DNA of 64,000 nucleotides from a bacterium. GTDB lineage: Bacteria > Bacillota > Bacilli > Lactobacillales > Streptococcaceae. The position numbers and the translations under genes are program-made. How positions within the stretch are numbered: the stretch's first letter is position 1; the number at the start of each line of letters is the position of its first letter. Positions 40,844-51,034 of this stretch are shown here, piece by piece. Below the pieces are notes generated by a model. It was not told where the DNA came from, did no database searches, and saw only the letters and a list, made by a program, of their open reading frames with translations. The stretch spans positions 186,001-250,000 of the forward strand of contig CAJNCW010000003.1 in NCBI GenBank assembly GCA_905221345.1. The letters run 5' to 3'.

Positions 40844-43369
40844 ATGAAGAAAAAAGGATTAGTTAAATCAGTCAGTTATGGTTTACTTACTTTCCTTTTT
40901 GTGTTGATTGGTTTATTACAACAAGTTAATGCAGACACCATTACTGCTGGTTCAGGCAACCGTATCCATTTCATAAATACTAAAGCAAAATCTGGGAGTG
41001 ATGCTATCCTTCTGGAAAGTAATGGTCATTATGCTTTGATTGATATGGGGGAAGATTATGATTTTCCTGATGGGAGTGACCCACGCTATCCAAGTCGTTG
41101 GGGAATTTCCATGAGAAATTATCAAGTCTTGGAAGACCGTTTGATTCGCCATCTTGATCAGATTGGTGTTAAAAAATTAGATTTTATTTTGGGGACTCAT
41201 GTTCATAGTGACCATATCGGCGGAGCAGATGAGATACTTAATCGTTACCAAGTTGGTAAGTTTTATTTAAAAAAATATTCAGATGAACGGATTACCTCAC
41301 ACTGGGGACTCTGGGATAATCTTTTCAATTATGATAATGCTTTAAGAGCCGCATACAAACGAGGAGTTACTCTTATTCAGAATATTACAGACGAGGATAG
41401 TCACTTTAAATTAGGTGATATGGATATCCAACTCTATAATTATAAAAATGAATATGATGTCGATGGTAATTTGAAAAAAGTCAAAGATGATAACTCCAAC
41501 TCTATCGTTTCAGTGGTGACTGTGGCAGGAAAGAGAATCTACCTTGGTGGAGATTTGGATAATGCCGAAGGAGCGGAAGATAAGTTAGGTCCAGTTATCG
41601 GTAAGGTTGATATGATGAAATGGAATCATCATTATGATGCGACAATTTCAAATACGATTAATTTTCTTGAAAACCTATCTCCAAAGATGATTATTCAGAC
41701 AACTGGCGGTGATATTAATGTTGCTTCAACCAGAGAATATCTCCAAAAGAAAAATATTCAAGTTCTCAGAGCTTCTAGTCAAACTCAGGATGCAACTGTT
41801 TTTGATATTAGTGATAGCGGATTTGCTAATGTTTCTAATCTCTTCCCTGACATCCCTGTAGTTGACGAAAAATGGTACCAAGAAGATGGCTATTGGAAAT
41901 ATCGTTTAACAGATGGAGAAATGGCTATCGGTTGGAAAGAGATTGGTGGAGCCACTTACTTCTTTAATGGAAAAGGACAAATGCAAGCAGGACGCTGGCT
42001 TCACCTTAATGATGAATGGGGAGAAAATGCCAAGGGAAATGACTACTATTTGAACCAAAATGGTAAAATGCAAACTGGTGGTTGGTTCAAGCTGGATGGT
42101 CATTGGTATTATATCCAATCAAATGGTGCTAGACGATTTAGTGAGCTTTCTGAAATTGGAGGGAAGAAATATCTCTTTGCAGCAGATGGAAAGATGCTAA
42201 CAGGACATCAAGTTTTTAATGGCAAGAAGATGTTCTTTGCAGACAGTGGAGCTTTACAAGTTGGTGACAAAGTATCAAGTTGGAAAAAGATTGACTCGAA
42301 TTGGTACTACTATGACGAGAATGGTAATGTAGCCGTCGGTCTAAAGAAGATTAATGGGGAAACCTATTATTTTGACAAAGATGGTATCATGCAGACCGGT
42401 TGGAATCGTATTGAGGGATACTGGCGTTACTTTGCTACTTCTGGAGCTATGAAAACTGGTTGGGTCAAGGATCAGGATACTTGGTATTATCTGGACAAAG
42501 ATGGTATCATGCTCACTGGAAAACAAGATATAAATGGTACTCGTTACTACTTGAACGCTAGTGGTGCCATGCAAACAGGCTGGAAATGGCTAGAGAACAA
42601 TTGGTATTACTATGCGAACTCAGGAGCTATGAAAACAGGCTGGATTAAGGATAATGAGAAATGGTATTATCTAAATCAAGATGGTATTATGCAGACTGGG
42701 AAACAAGAAATCAACGGTACGCGTTACTATTTGAATACCAGCGGTGCCATGCAAACAGGCTGGCAGTGGCTTGATAAACACTGGCATTACTACGCTGACT
42801 CAGGAGCTATGAAGACTGGTTGGTTGAAAGAGCAAGGAACATGGTATTATCTTGAAGATCAGGAAGGTATCATGCTGGTCGGTTTCCAACAAGTAGATGG
42901 TAAGCAGTATTACTTTAGTGCATCAGGAGCTATGCAAACAGGCTGGAAATGGTTTGATAATCATTATCGTTACTTTGAAGGAAGTGGAGCTATGAAGACA
43001 GGTTGGATAAAGGATAAAGGAATCTGGTATTATCTCAATCCTGAAGATGGCATCATGTTGGTTGGCCTTCATAAAGTAAATGGTGATCATTATTACTTTG
43101 ATGAATCAGGAGCTATGCAGACCGGTTGGAAACGAATTGACGGTAATTGGTACTATTTCCAAACAGATGGTTCCTTGTTGAAAAATGCCACCACACCAGA
43201 TGGTTATAAGGTAAACGAAGAAGGTATTTGGAAACAGGCTGTTGCTGCTGTGAATGACGAAGCAGATCAGTCAGAGAAGAAGCAAGAAGCTAGTTCCTCT
43301 AGTGCTGAACAACCAAAACAAGATTCAAATCTAGAAGTCAATACTTCTGACAAGAAAGAAAAAGAGTAA
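40844..43369 (+). CDS. Choline-binding metallo-beta-lactamase-fold protein (Pce/CbpE-like phosphocholine esterase)
   Basis: 841 residues from ATG 40844 (AAGGAG 8 bp upstream). A signal peptide ends near residue 31 (LLQQVNA). The catalytic domain to about residue 335 has the metal-binding THVHSDHIGG near 125, YLGGDLDNAEGAED near 235 and KWNHHYD near 265. It is close in order of motifs to pneumococcal Pce, which removes phosphocholine from teichoic acid. From ~340 to ~800 come about twenty choline-binding repeats (GWxxxxGxWYYF...GAMKTGW), then a charged Ser/Glu/Lys tail. It would bind the same phosphocholine that the LicD genes add. Confidence 0.9.
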   Translation: MKKKGLVKSVSYGLLTFLFVLIGLLQQVNADTITAGSGNRIHFINTKAKSGSDAILLESNGHYALIDMGEDYDFPDGSDPRYPSRWGISMRNYQVLEDRLIRHLDQIGVKKLDFILGTHVHSDHIGGADEILNRYQVGKFYLKKYSDERITSHWGLWDNLFNYDNALRAAYKRGVTLIQNITDEDSHFKLGDMDIQLYNYKNEYDVDGNLKKVKDDNSNSIVSVVTVAGKRIYLGGDLDNAEGAEDKLGPVIGKVDMMKWNHHYDATISNTINFLENLSPKMIIQTTGGDINVASTREYLQKKNIQVLRASSQTQDATVFDISDSGFANVSNLFPDIPVVDEKWYQEDGYWKYRLTDGEMAIGWKEIGGATYFFNGKGQMQAGRWLHLNDEWGENAKGNDYYLNQNGKMQTGGWFKLDGHWYYIQSNGARRFSELSEIGGKKYLFAADGKMLTGHQVFNGKKMFFADSGALQVGDKVSSWKKIDSNWYYYDENGNVAVGLKKINGETYYFDKDGIMQTGWNRIEGYWRYFATSGAMKTGWVKDQDTWYYLDKDGIMLTGKQDINGTRYYLNASGAMQTGWKWLENNWYYYANSGAMKTGWIKDNEKWYYLNQDGIMQTGKQEINGTRYYLNTSGAMQTGWQWLDKHWHYYADSGAMKTGWLKEQGTWYYLEDQEGIMLVGFQQVDGKQYYFSASGAMQTGWKWFDNHYRYFEGSGAMKTGWIKDKGIWYYLNPEDGIMLVGLHKVNGDHYYFDESGAMQTGWKRIDGNWYYFQTDGSLLKNATTPDGYKVNEEGIWKQAVAAVNDEADQSEKKQEASSSSAEQPKQDSNLEVNTSDKKEKE

Positions 43370-43373
43370 AAGA

Positions 43374-43417
43374 AACACCCTACTAGTAAACGCTCGTTTA
43401 TCAGTAGGGTGTTCTTT
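43374..43417. terminator. Bidirectional terminator between convergent genes
   Basis: AACACCCTACT / AGTAGGGTGTT stem extended by GTAAACG/CGTTTA-type pairing, flanked by T-rich DNA on both strands. Confidence 0.88.
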
Positions 43418-44895
43418 TAGTTTCTTTTGATTTTAGCAAGTACTAGATTGAGTGCATAATGAAGTGTTTTATCCTTAGCGATAAAAAGCGTCAAGAGATA
43501 GTAGATTCCACAAGTAGCTATGGTAGAAAGAACCATGAGAATCATATTGAGGTTCACCGTATAGGAATTGATTTGGAAAATCATCTTGAAAATATAGAAG
43601 ATCGGGATAAAACCAAGGGATATGAGACTATAACGTGTTAAGGTAATAAAAATTTCTTTTAAATTGATTAGTTGGTGTTTCCTAATAAAATGAATTTCTA
43701 AGAGAACAACGATGGCTTCGGCAATAATGGTAGTAGCAATATAATACTCAGGGGCAAAAATATTATTGATATACAAGATACAGTTGAAGAGGAGATTTGC
43801 TCCACCACCAGCAAAGTAGAAAGCAGTCAAGCGGTTCTCGTGGTCATTGATAAAGATAATTTGCTTTCCAAGAATCAATTCAATAGCCCAGATAATAGTT
43901 CGAAAGGCGAAGACGCTGGTCACGATACCTGCTTCAAGATACTTTTCAGAAGAGTAGATAACCGTTGCGTACTTTCCCAAAATCATAATCCCAAAACTAG
44001 TTGGAATCATAAGGAAATAGAATAAGGATGCCGCTTGATTTACAAGATAATTATAAGAATTGTAATCCTTTTTCCCGAGGTAGTAGCCGAGACGTGGAAT
44101 GCTGACACTGATAGCTCCACTTAAGACACCAGCAATCAGCATAACGATGCTATAGGCAATTGTATAATAAGAAATATAGTTTTCATCTGGTCCCTTGGTG
44201 ATAAACATTCTATCTAGCAAGGTGTAGAGCATATTGGCATTTGCCAGAAGAAGCATAGTAAAGAGTGGTTTAGAAGCCTTAGCTAATTCGATGAAACCAA
44301 TTTTAACAAAAGAAACTTCTCTCTTAATCCAAAGAAAGCTGAGCAGGTAGTTGAGGATAGTGGTCGCTGTCATAACGATAGCATAAGGAACGATATCATC
44401 AGCAGTTTTGACAAAGGCAAAGATAGCGACCAGCATGGTAATTCGAATAATCAATGTTTTGTAAAGGATAAAAGCATAGTTTTCATAAGCCTCGTTCATC
44501 CATTCGATATTGAGAAATTGGAAGAGAGCCTGGGCCCCTAGGATGTAGTAGAGGATTTTCAGGTTCTCAATGCTGGTGTCAAAGAAGATAAAGAGGAAGT
44601 AGATACCAGTCGTCAGGAGAGAAGTGAAAACTGAGATATAAAATAACTTAGAGAAAACATAGTTGATTTTATTCTTGTCATCCTTGACCTTACTGATAGC
44701 ACGAATTCCGTAGTTGTAAATCCCAAAGGCAGCTAGTGGAATAACAAAGCTAGCCCAGGTATTGGCGGTGTTGAAATAACCGTAGTTGGATTTGCTGAGA
44801 ATCCTCGTCAGATAAGGGTTGGTTATCAGCGGAAAAACGATATTGAGAATATTGACCAGCAAGCTGGCCAATGCATTGACTTTTATATTTTTCAT
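43417..44895 (-). CDS. Polysaccharide/teichoic acid flippase (Wzx/TacF type)
   Basis: 492 residues with about 12-14 membrane helices. The N-terminus (NALASLLVNILNIVFPLITN, then PYLTRILSKSNYGYF) is typical of MOP-family oligosaccharide flippases and resembles TacF-like transporters in streptococci. It would flip undecaprenyl-linked repeat units from the cytoplasm outward. It is convergent with the choline-binding gene and divergent from mecA. Its place beside the polymerase and LicD genes suggests it serves that glycopolymer, perhaps as a second flippase beside a lic-locus TacF outside the window. Confidence 0.87.
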   Translation of the reverse strand: MKNIKVNALASLLVNILNIVFPLITNPYLTRILSKSNYGYFNTANTWASFVIPLAAFGIYNYGIRAISKVKDDKNKINYVFSKLFYISVFTSLLTTGIYFLFIFFDTSIENLKILYYILGAQALFQFLNIEWMNEAYENYAFILYKTLIIRITMLVAIFAFVKTADDIVPYAIVMTATTILNYLLSFLWIKREVSFVKIGFIELAKASKPLFTMLLLANANMLYTLLDRMFITKGPDENYISYYTIAYSIVMLIAGVLSGAISVSIPRLGYYLGKKDYNSYNYLVNQAASLFYFLMIPTSFGIMILGKYATVIYSSEKYLEAGIVTSVFAFRTIIWAIELILGKQIIFINDHENRLTAFYFAGGGANLLFNCILYINNIFAPEYYIATTIIAEAIVVLLEIHFIRKHQLINLKEIFITLTRYSLISLGFIPIFYIFKMIFQINSYTVNLNMILMVLSTIATCGIYYLLTLFIAKDKTLHYALNLVLAKIKRN

Positions 44896-44958
44896 TGAAC
44901 TTTCTTTCTTAAATCTAAAATCATATCTAGTATTATATCACATTCTCGCTTCATTCTT

Positions 44959-44987
44959 TTGATAAAATCGTAAAAATCTAGTATAAT
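44959..44987 (+). promoter_or_regulatory. mecA promoter
   Basis: TTGATA (44959-44964), 17-bp spacer, TATAAT (44982-44987), about 30 bp before the mecA ATG. Confidence 0.85.
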
Positions 44988-45017
44988 AGATAGACTGAAA
45001 GTAAGAGGTTACCAGAT

Positions 45018-45755
45018 ATGAAGATGAAACAAATTAGTGATACAACACTAAAAATTACAATGACTTTAGATGATTTGATGGATCGAGGAATGGAGATTGC
45101 AGACTTTCTCGTTCCTCAGGAAAAAACCGAAGAGTTTTTCTATGCTATTTTAGATGAATTAGAGATGCCAGACAATTTCTTGGATAGTGGCATGCTGAGT
45201 TTCCGTGTGACTCCAAAACCAGATAAGATCGATGTCTTTGTGACCAAGTCCAAGATTGACCAGAATCTGGATTTTGAAGATTTGGCGGATCTGCCAGATA
45301 TGGAAGAATTGGCCCAAATGTCGCCAGACGAATTTCTCAAAACATTGGAAAAGAGTATCGCAGAAAAGACCAAGGACGATATTGAGGCCATCCAATCTCT
45401 AGAACAGGTAGAAGCTAAAGAAGAGCAAGAGCAGGCAGACAAGGAGACTGAGAGCAAGAAAGAACCTTATATCTACTATATCTTGCGTTTCGTGAATCTT
45501 GCAGACCTAGTGGCTTTTGCTAAAACAGTGACTTTTGAGATGGAAACATCTGAACTCTATAAGATGAATGACCACTATTATTTGACAATTTTAGTCGATA
45601 TTGAAAATCATCCAAGTCCATACCCAGCTTGGCTCTTGGCTCGTATGCGTGAATTTGCAGATGATAGTGATATCAGTCGTTCTGTCTTACAAGAGTATGG
45701 TCAAATCTTGATCAATCACGATGCAGTCCTTGGTTTGCAAAAGGTTAGTTCGTAG
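45018..45755 (+). CDS. mecA: Adaptor protein MecA
   Basis: 245 residues. MecA delivers substrates such as ComW and unfolded proteins to ClpC/ClpP. The N-terminal domain starts MKMKQISDTTLKITM; an acidic linker (residues ~118-150, rich in Glu/Gln) leads to the C-terminal ClpC-binding domain with PYIYYILRF and HPSPYPAWLLARMREF. ATG at 45018 is used; 45024 is possible. Own promoter and terminator (45787-45812), so monocistronic. Confidence 0.95.
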   Translation: MKMKQISDTTLKITMTLDDLMDRGMEIADFLVPQEKTEEFFYAILDELEMPDNFLDSGMLSFRVTPKPDKIDVFVTKSKIDQNLDFEDLADLPDMEELAQMSPDEFLKTLEKSIAEKTKDDIEAIQSLEQVEAKEEQEQADKETESKKEPYIYYILRFVNLADLVAFAKTVTFEMETSELYKMNDHYYLTILVDIENHPSPYPAWLLARMREFADDSDISRSVLQEYGQILINHDAVLGLQKVSS

Positions 45756-45786
45756 ATTTTGAAAATCAATTTTCATTTATCAAGAA

Positions 45787-45812
45787 AGACGAATCAGGGG
45801 ATTCGTTTTTTC
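45787..45812 (+). terminator. Terminator after mecA
   Basis: ACGAATC / GGATTCGT hairpin followed by six T residues. Two TATAAT-like boxes (45839-45844 and 45867-45872) follow, for hom. Confidence 0.8.
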
Positions 45813-45903
45813 TTTACTAGACTGAAATAGTGATTTACTATAATAGGAATTTTCACAAAATTCTGTTATAATGGCTATATCAGAAAATTTCTAGGAGACA
45901 AAC

Positions 45904-47190
45904 ATGACAGTTAAAATTGCTTTACTTGGATTTGGTACCGTTGCAAGTGGTGTGCCATTCCTCCTAAAGGAAAATGGAGAAAAAATCATCCAATCAGCTC
46001 ATTCTGAGATTGAAGTAGCCAAGGTATTGGTCAAGGATGAAGATGAAAAGAATCGCTTGCTTGCAGCAGGGAATGACTTTAACTTTGTAACCAATGTAGA
46101 TGATATTTTATCAGACAAAGATATTACCATTGTAGTGGAATTGATGGGGCGTATCGAACCAGCTAAAACCTTTATCACTCGTGCCTTGGAAGCTGGAAAA
46201 CACGTTGTTACTGCTAACAAGGACCTTTTGGCTGTCCATGGTGCAGAATTGTTAGAAATCGCTAAAGAGCATAATGTAGCACTTTACTACGAAGCGGCAG
46301 TTGCTGGTGGGATTCCAATTCTTCGTACTTTGGCAAATTCATTGGCTTCTGATAAAATCACGCGCGTTCTTGGTGTCGTTAACGGAACTTCTAACTTTAT
46401 GATGACCAAAATGGTCGAAGAAGGCTGGTTTTATGATGATGCTCTTGCGGAAGCACAAAGACTTGGATTTGCAGAAAGCGACCCTACAAATGACGTGGAT
46501 GGGATTGACGCAGCCTACAAGATGGTGATTTTGAGTCAGTTTGCTTTTGGAATGAAGGTTGCCTTTGACGATGTAGCCCACAAGGGAATCCGCAATATTA
46601 CGCCAGAAGACGTAGCTGTTGCCCAAAACCTTGGCTATGTAGTGAAATTGGTTGGTTCTATCGAGGAAACTCCTTCAGGTATTGCTGCAGAAGTGACTCC
46701 AACCTTCCTTCCTAAAGGACATCCACTTGCCAGTGTGAATGGGGTAATGAACGCTGTTTTTGTAGAATCTATTGGTATCGGTGAGTCTATGTACTACGGA
46801 CCAGGTGCGGGTCAAAAACCAACTGCAACAAGTGTTGTAGCGGACATTGTCCGTATCGTTCGTCGCTTGAATGATGGTACCATTGGTAAAGACTTTAACG
46901 AGTATAATCGTGACTTGGTCTTGGCTAATCCAGAAGATGTTAAAGCAAACTACTATTTCTCAATCTTGGCACCAGACTCAAAAGGTCAGGTCTTGAAATT
47001 GGCTGAAATCTTTAATGCTCAAGATATTTCCTTCAAGCAAATCCTCCAAGATGGCAAAGAAGGTGACAAGGCGCGTGTAGTGATTATCACTCATAAGATT
47101 AATAAAGCGCAACTTGAGAATGTTTCAGCAGAGTTGGCCAAAGCTTCAGAATTTGACCTCTTGAATACCTTCAAGGTGTTAGGAGACTAG
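45904..47190 (+). CDS. hom: Homoserine dehydrogenase
   Basis: 428 residues. Reduces aspartate semialdehyde to homoserine for threonine and methionine. The NAD(P) loop GFGTVASGV is at residues 9-17, TANKDLLA near 102, and [12 protein letters not shown] near 129. [18 protein letters not shown] is near 197. The C-terminal ~80 residues form an ACT domain. It is 1 bp from thrB, so the genes are cotranscribed. Confidence 0.95.
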   Translation: MTVKIALLGFGTVASGVPFLLKENGEKIIQSAHSEIEVAKVLVKDEDEKNRLLAAGNDFNFVTNVDDILSDKDITIVVELMGRIEPAKTFITRALEAGKHVVTANKDLLAVHGAELLEIAKEHNVALYYEAAVAGGIPILRTLANSLASDKITRVLGVVNGTSNFMMTKMVEEGWFYDDALAEAQRLGFAESDPTNDVDGIDAAYKMVILSQFAFGMKVAFDDVAHKGIRNITPEDVAVAQNLGYVVKLVGSIEETPSGIAAEVTPTFLPKGHPLASVNGVMNAVFVESIGIGESMYYGPGAGQKPTATSVVADIVRIVRRLNDGTIGKDFNEYNRDLVLANPEDVKANYYFSILAPDSKGQVLKLAEIFNAQDISFKQILQDGKEGDKARVVIITHKINKAQLENVSAELAKASEFDLLNTFKVLGD

Positions 47191-47191
47191 G

Positions 47192-48061
47192 ATGAAGATT
47201 ATTGTACCTGCAACCAGTGCCAATATCGGGCCAGGTTTTGATTCGGTCGGTGTAGCTGTAACCAAGTATCTTCAAATTGAGGTCTGTGAAGAACGAGATG
47301 AGTGGTTGATTGAACACCAGATTGGCAAATGGATTCCACATGACGAGCGTAATCTCTTGCTCAAGATTGCCTTACAAATTGCGTCGGACTTGCAACCGAG
47401 ACGTTTGAAAATGACCAGCGATGTTCCCTTGGCGCGTGGTTTGGGTTCTTCTAGCTCTGTTATAGTTGCTGGGATTGAACTGGCCAACCAGCTGGGCAAG
47501 CTCAACTTATCTAACCACGATAAATTGCAACTGGCGACCAAGATTGAAGGGCATCCTGACAATGTGGCTCCAGCAATTTACGGTAATCTCGTTATTGCAA
47601 GTTCTGTTGAAGGAAATGTTTCAGCGATTGTGGCTGACTTCCCAGAGTGTGATTTTCTAGCCTACATTCCTAACTATGAATTGCGCACTCGAGACAGTCG
47701 AGGTGTCCTTCCTAAGAAATTATCCTACAAGGAAGCTGTTGCAGCCAGTTCTATAGCAAATGTAGCTGTTGCAGCCTTGTTGGCAGGAGACATGGTGACA
47801 GCTGGACAAGCAATCGAGGGAGACCTCTTCCACGAGCGTTACCGTCAGGACTTGGTGAGAGAATTTGCGACGATTAAGCAAGTAGCCAAAGAAAATGGAG
47901 CCTATGCGACCTATCTCTCTGGAGCAGGGCCGACAGTTATGGTCTTGGCTTCTCATGACAAGATGCCAGCGATTAAGGCAGAATTGCAAAAGCAGTCTTT
48001 CAAAGGCAAACTGCATGATTTGAAAGTTGATACCCAAGGTGTTCGTGTCGAAACAAAGTAA
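47192..48061 (+). CDS. thrB: Homoserine kinase
   Basis: 289 residues, GHMP kinase. [14 protein letters not shown] is at residues 6-19, the phosphate loop [13 protein letters not shown] near 79, and the C-terminal [12 protein letters not shown] near 243. Phosphorylates homoserine for threonine synthesis. A terminator with a GATAGGA/TCCTATC stem follows at 48071-48119, then a BOX element. Confidence 0.95.
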   Translation: MKIIVPATSANIGPGFDSVGVAVTKYLQIEVCEERDEWLIEHQIGKWIPHDERNLLLKIALQIASDLQPRRLKMTSDVPLARGLGSSSSVIVAGIELANQLGKLNLSNHDKLQLATKIEGHPDNVAPAIYGNLVIASSVEGNVSAIVADFPECDFLAYIPNYELRTRDSRGVLPKKLSYKEAVAASSIANVAVAALLAGDMVTAGQAIEGDLFHERYRQDLVREFATIKQVAKENGAYATYLSGAGPTVMVLASHDKMPAIKAELQKQSFKGKLHDLKVDTQGVRVETK

Positions 48062-48130
48062 AGAAATAGAAGATAGGATGGGGAAATTCTCGACCAGAGG
48101 ACTTCCTATCCTTTTTTTGAAAAGAAGTTT

Positions 48131-48281
48131 ATACTCAATGAAAATCAAAGAGCAAACTAGGAAGCTAGCTGCAGGTTGCTCAAAACATGGTTTTGAGGTT
48201 GTAGATGAAACTGACGAAGTCAGTAACCATACCTACGGTAAGGTGACGCTGACGTGGTTTGAAGAGATTTTCGAAGAGTAT
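48131..48281 (-). repeat. BOX repeat element
   Basis: 151 bp starting TATACTCAATGAAAATCAAA and ending TTTTCGAAGAGTAT. The segment CTACGGTAAGGTGACGCTGACG-type at ~48233-48254 is the conserved boxA sequence. The order on the plus strand is therefore boxC (48131-~48180), boxB (~48181-48225) and boxA (~48226-48281), so the element is reversed. BOX elements are non-autonomous repeats of S. pneumoniae and close relatives. Confidence 0.9.
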
Positions 48282-48312
48282 TAGTTAAAAACTTGATAAA
48301 GGAGAAACGAAG

Positions 48313-49251
48313 ATGGCAGAAATTTATCTAGCAGGTGGTTGTTTTTGGGGTCTAGAGGAGTATTTTTCACGCATTTCTGGAGTGCTGGCAACCAGTGTTG
48401 GTTACGCTAATGGGCAAGTCGAAACGACCAATTATCAGCTGCTTAAGGAAACAGACCATGCAGAAACGGTTCAAGTGATTTATGACGAGAAAACAGTGTC
48501 ACTCAGAGAAATTTTGCTTTATTATTTCCGTGTCATTGATCCCTTATCAATCAATCAACAAGGAAATGACCGTGGTCGCCAATATCGAACGGGGATTTAT
48601 TATCAGGATGATGCAGACTTGCCAGCTATCTATACAGTGGTGCAGGAGCAGGAGCGCATGCTGGGTCGAAAGATTGCAGTAGAAGTGGAGAAACTTCGCC
48701 ACTACATTTTGGCTGAAGACTATCACCAAGACTATCTTAAGAAAAATCCTTCAGGTTACTGTCATATCGATGTGACCGATGCTGAGAAACCATTGATTGA
48801 CGCATCTAACTATGAAAAGCCGGGTCAAGAGGTGTTAAAGGAAAGTTTAACTGAAGAGTCTTACCGTGTTACACAAGAAGCTGCTACAGAGGCTCCCTTT
48901 ACCAATGCCTATGACCAAACCTTTGAAGAGGGGATTTATGTAGACATCACGACGGGGGAACCACTCTTTTTTGCTAAGGATAAGTTTGCTTCAGGTTGTG
49001 GTTGGCCAAGTTTTAGTCGTCCGATTTCTAAGGAATTGATTCATTATTACAAGGATTTGAGCCATGGGATGGAGCGAATCGAGGTTCGTTCTCGGTCAGG
49101 AAATGCTCACTTGGGTCATGTCTTCACAGATGGACCTCGGGAGTTCGGTGGTCTGCGTTACTGTATTAATTCTGCATCCTTGCGCTTTGTAGCCAAGGAT
49201 GAGATGGAAAAAGCAGGATATGGCTATCTATTACCTTACTTAAACAAATAA
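48313..49251 (+). CDS. msrAB: Fused methionine sulfoxide reductase MsrA-MsrB
   Basis: 312 residues. MsrA comes first: [12 protein letters not shown] with the nucleophile Cys at about residue 9. From about residue 175 the MsrB domain has [23 protein letters not shown] and [12 protein letters not shown] (catalytic Cys near 290). It repairs both S and R methionine sulfoxides. No signal peptide, so it is the cytoplasmic form. The terminator-like GTGGG/CCCAC hairpin at ~49260-49275 follows. Confidence 0.94.
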   Translation: MAEIYLAGGCFWGLEEYFSRISGVLATSVGYANGQVETTNYQLLKETDHAETVQVIYDEKTVSLREILLYYFRVIDPLSINQQGNDRGRQYRTGIYYQDDADLPAIYTVVQEQERMLGRKIAVEVEKLRHYILAEDYHQDYLKKNPSGYCHIDVTDAEKPLIDASNYEKPGQEVLKESLTEESYRVTQEAATEAPFTNAYDQTFEEGIYVDITTGEPLFFAKDKFASGCGWPSFSRPISKELIHYYKDLSHGMERIEVRSRSGNAHLGHVFTDGPREFGGLRYCINSASLRFVAKDEMEKAGYGYLLPYLNK

Positions 49252-49308
49252 AACTGAGGGTGGGGCTTCCCACTTTCTTCATTTCCAGAATAAGAATAGA
49301 AGGAACTT

Positions 49309-51033
49309 ATGAAACACTTACTATCTTACTTCAAACCCTATATCAAAGAATCAATTTTAGCTCCCCTGTTCAAGCTGCTAGAAGCTGTTTTTGAGCTCTT
49401 GGTTCCCATGGTGATTGCTGGGATTGTTGACCAGTCCTTGCCCCAGAGAGATCAAGGGCATCTATGGATGCAGATTGGCCTACTCCTTGTCTTTGCATTG
49501 ATTGGTGTTTTAGTGGCCTTGGTAGCCCAGTTTTACTCAGCTAAGGCAGCGGTTGGTTTTGCCAAAGAACTAACAGACGACCTTTATCGTCATATTCTTT
49601 CCTTACCCAAGGACAGCAGAGATCGTCTGACAACTTCTAGCTTGGTGACTCGCTTGACTTCGGATACCTACCAGATACAGACTGGTATCAATCAATTCCT
49701 GCGCCTCTTTTTACGAGCGCCTATTATCGTTTTTGGAGCCATTTTTATGGCCTATCGCATCTCGGCTGAGCTGACTTTCTGGTTCTTAGTTATGGTTGTC
49801 ATTTTGACGATTGTCATTGTCGGTCTCTCTCGACTGGTCAATCCTCTCTACAGTAGTCTCAGAAAGAAAACGGACCAGCTCGTTCAGGAAACGCGCCAGC
49901 AATTGCAAGGGATGCGAGTTATTCGTGCTTTTGGTCAGGAAAAACGAGAGTTACAGATTTTTCAAGCTCTTAACCAAGTTTATGCTAGATTGCAAGAAAA
50001 GACAGGTTTCTGGTCTAGTTTATTAACACCTCTGACCTATCTGATTGTTAATGGAACTCTTCTCGTCATCATCTGGCAGGGCTATATTTCAATTCAAGGA
50101 GGTTTACTCAGTCAAGGTGCTCTTATTGCCCTTATCAACTACCTCTTGCAGATTTTGGTGGAATTGGTCAAGCTAGCCATGCTGATAAATTCTCTTAATC
50201 AATCCTACATCTCAGCCAAGCGAATCGAGGAAGTCTTTGACGAGGCTCCAGAGGATATCCATTCAGAGTTAGAACAAAAGCAAGCTACCAGCGATAAGGT
50301 TTTACAAGTCCAAGAATTGACCTTTACCTATCCTGATGCGGCTCAGCCTTCTTTGAGAGACATTTCCTTTGATATGAAGCAAGGGCAAATCCTTGGTATC
50401 ATCGGAGGAACTGGTTCTGGTAAATCAAGCTTGGTGCAAGTCTTACTTGGACTTTATCCAGCAGACAAGGGGAGCATTGTCCTTTATAGAGATGGATGTA
50501 GTCCTCGTAATCTTGAGCAGTGGCGGTCTTGGATTGCCTATGTGCCCCAAAAGGTCGAACTCTTTAAAGGAACTATTCGTTCCAACTTGACTCTAGGTTT
50601 CAATCAAGAAGTATCTGACCAGGAACTCTGGCAGGCCCTGGAGATTGCGCAAGCTAAGGATTTTGTCAGTGAAAAGGAAGGACTTTTGGATGCCCTAGTT
50701 GAGGCAGGAGGACGGAATTTCTCAGGTGGACAAAAACAACGTCTGTCTATCGCCCGAGCAGTCTTGCGCCAAGCTCCATTTCTAATCCTAGATGATGCGA
50801 CCTCGGCACTGGACACCATCACCGAGTCCAAGCTCTTGAAAGCTATTAGAGAAAATCTGCCAAATACGAGCTTAATCTTGATTTCTCAACGGACTTCGAC
50901 ACTTCAGATGGCTGACCAGATTCTCCTCTTGGAAAAAGGTGAGCTCCTAGCTGTTGGCAAGCACGATGACTTGATGCAAACTAGTCAAGTTTATCGCGAA
51001 ATTAATGCATCCCAACATGGAAAGGAGGACTAG
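49309..51033 (+). CDS. ABC exporter half-transporter A (degenerate catalytic site)
   Basis: 574 residues. Six membrane helices (residues ~15-300) precede the ATPase. Walker A is GGTGSGKSS near 366, the signature FSGGQKQRL near 471. Walker B is FLILDDATSALD, where the usual catalytic Glu after the Asp is Asp. This substitution marks the degenerate subunit of heterodimeric exporters. It is followed one base later by the partner gene. The substrate is unknown; drug or lipid export is possible. Confidence 0.9.
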   Translation: MKHLLSYFKPYIKESILAPLFKLLEAVFELLVPMVIAGIVDQSLPQRDQGHLWMQIGLLLVFALIGVLVALVAQFYSAKAAVGFAKELTDDLYRHILSLPKDSRDRLTTSSLVTRLTSDTYQIQTGINQFLRLFLRAPIIVFGAIFMAYRISAELTFWFLVMVVILTIVIVGLSRLVNPLYSSLRKKTDQLVQETRQQLQGMRVIRAFGQEKRELQIFQALNQVYARLQEKTGFWSSLLTPLTYLIVNGTLLVIIWQGYISIQGGLLSQGALIALINYLLQILVELVKLAMLINSLNQSYISAKRIEEVFDEAPEDIHSELEQKQATSDKVLQVQELTFTYPDAAQPSLRDISFDMKQGQILGIIGGTGSGKSSLVQVLLGLYPADKGSIVLYRDGCSPRNLEQWRSWIAYVPQKVELFKGTIRSNLTLGFNQEVSDQELWQALEIAQAKDFVSEKEGLLDALVEAGGRNFSGGQKQRLSIARAVLRQAPFLILDDATSALDTITESKLLKAIRENLPNTSLILISQRTSTLQMADQILLLEKGELLAVGKHDDLMQTSQVYREINASQHGKED

Positions 51034-51034
51034 C

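Noticed and set aside
48027..48284. 85-codon frame after thrB
   Set aside because: It begins inside thrB and translates the terminator and the BOX repeat; no ribosome site.
49253..49285. GTGGG/CCCAC hairpin after msrAB as a firm terminator
   Set aside because: Short stem and interrupted T run; mentioned only as terminator-like.
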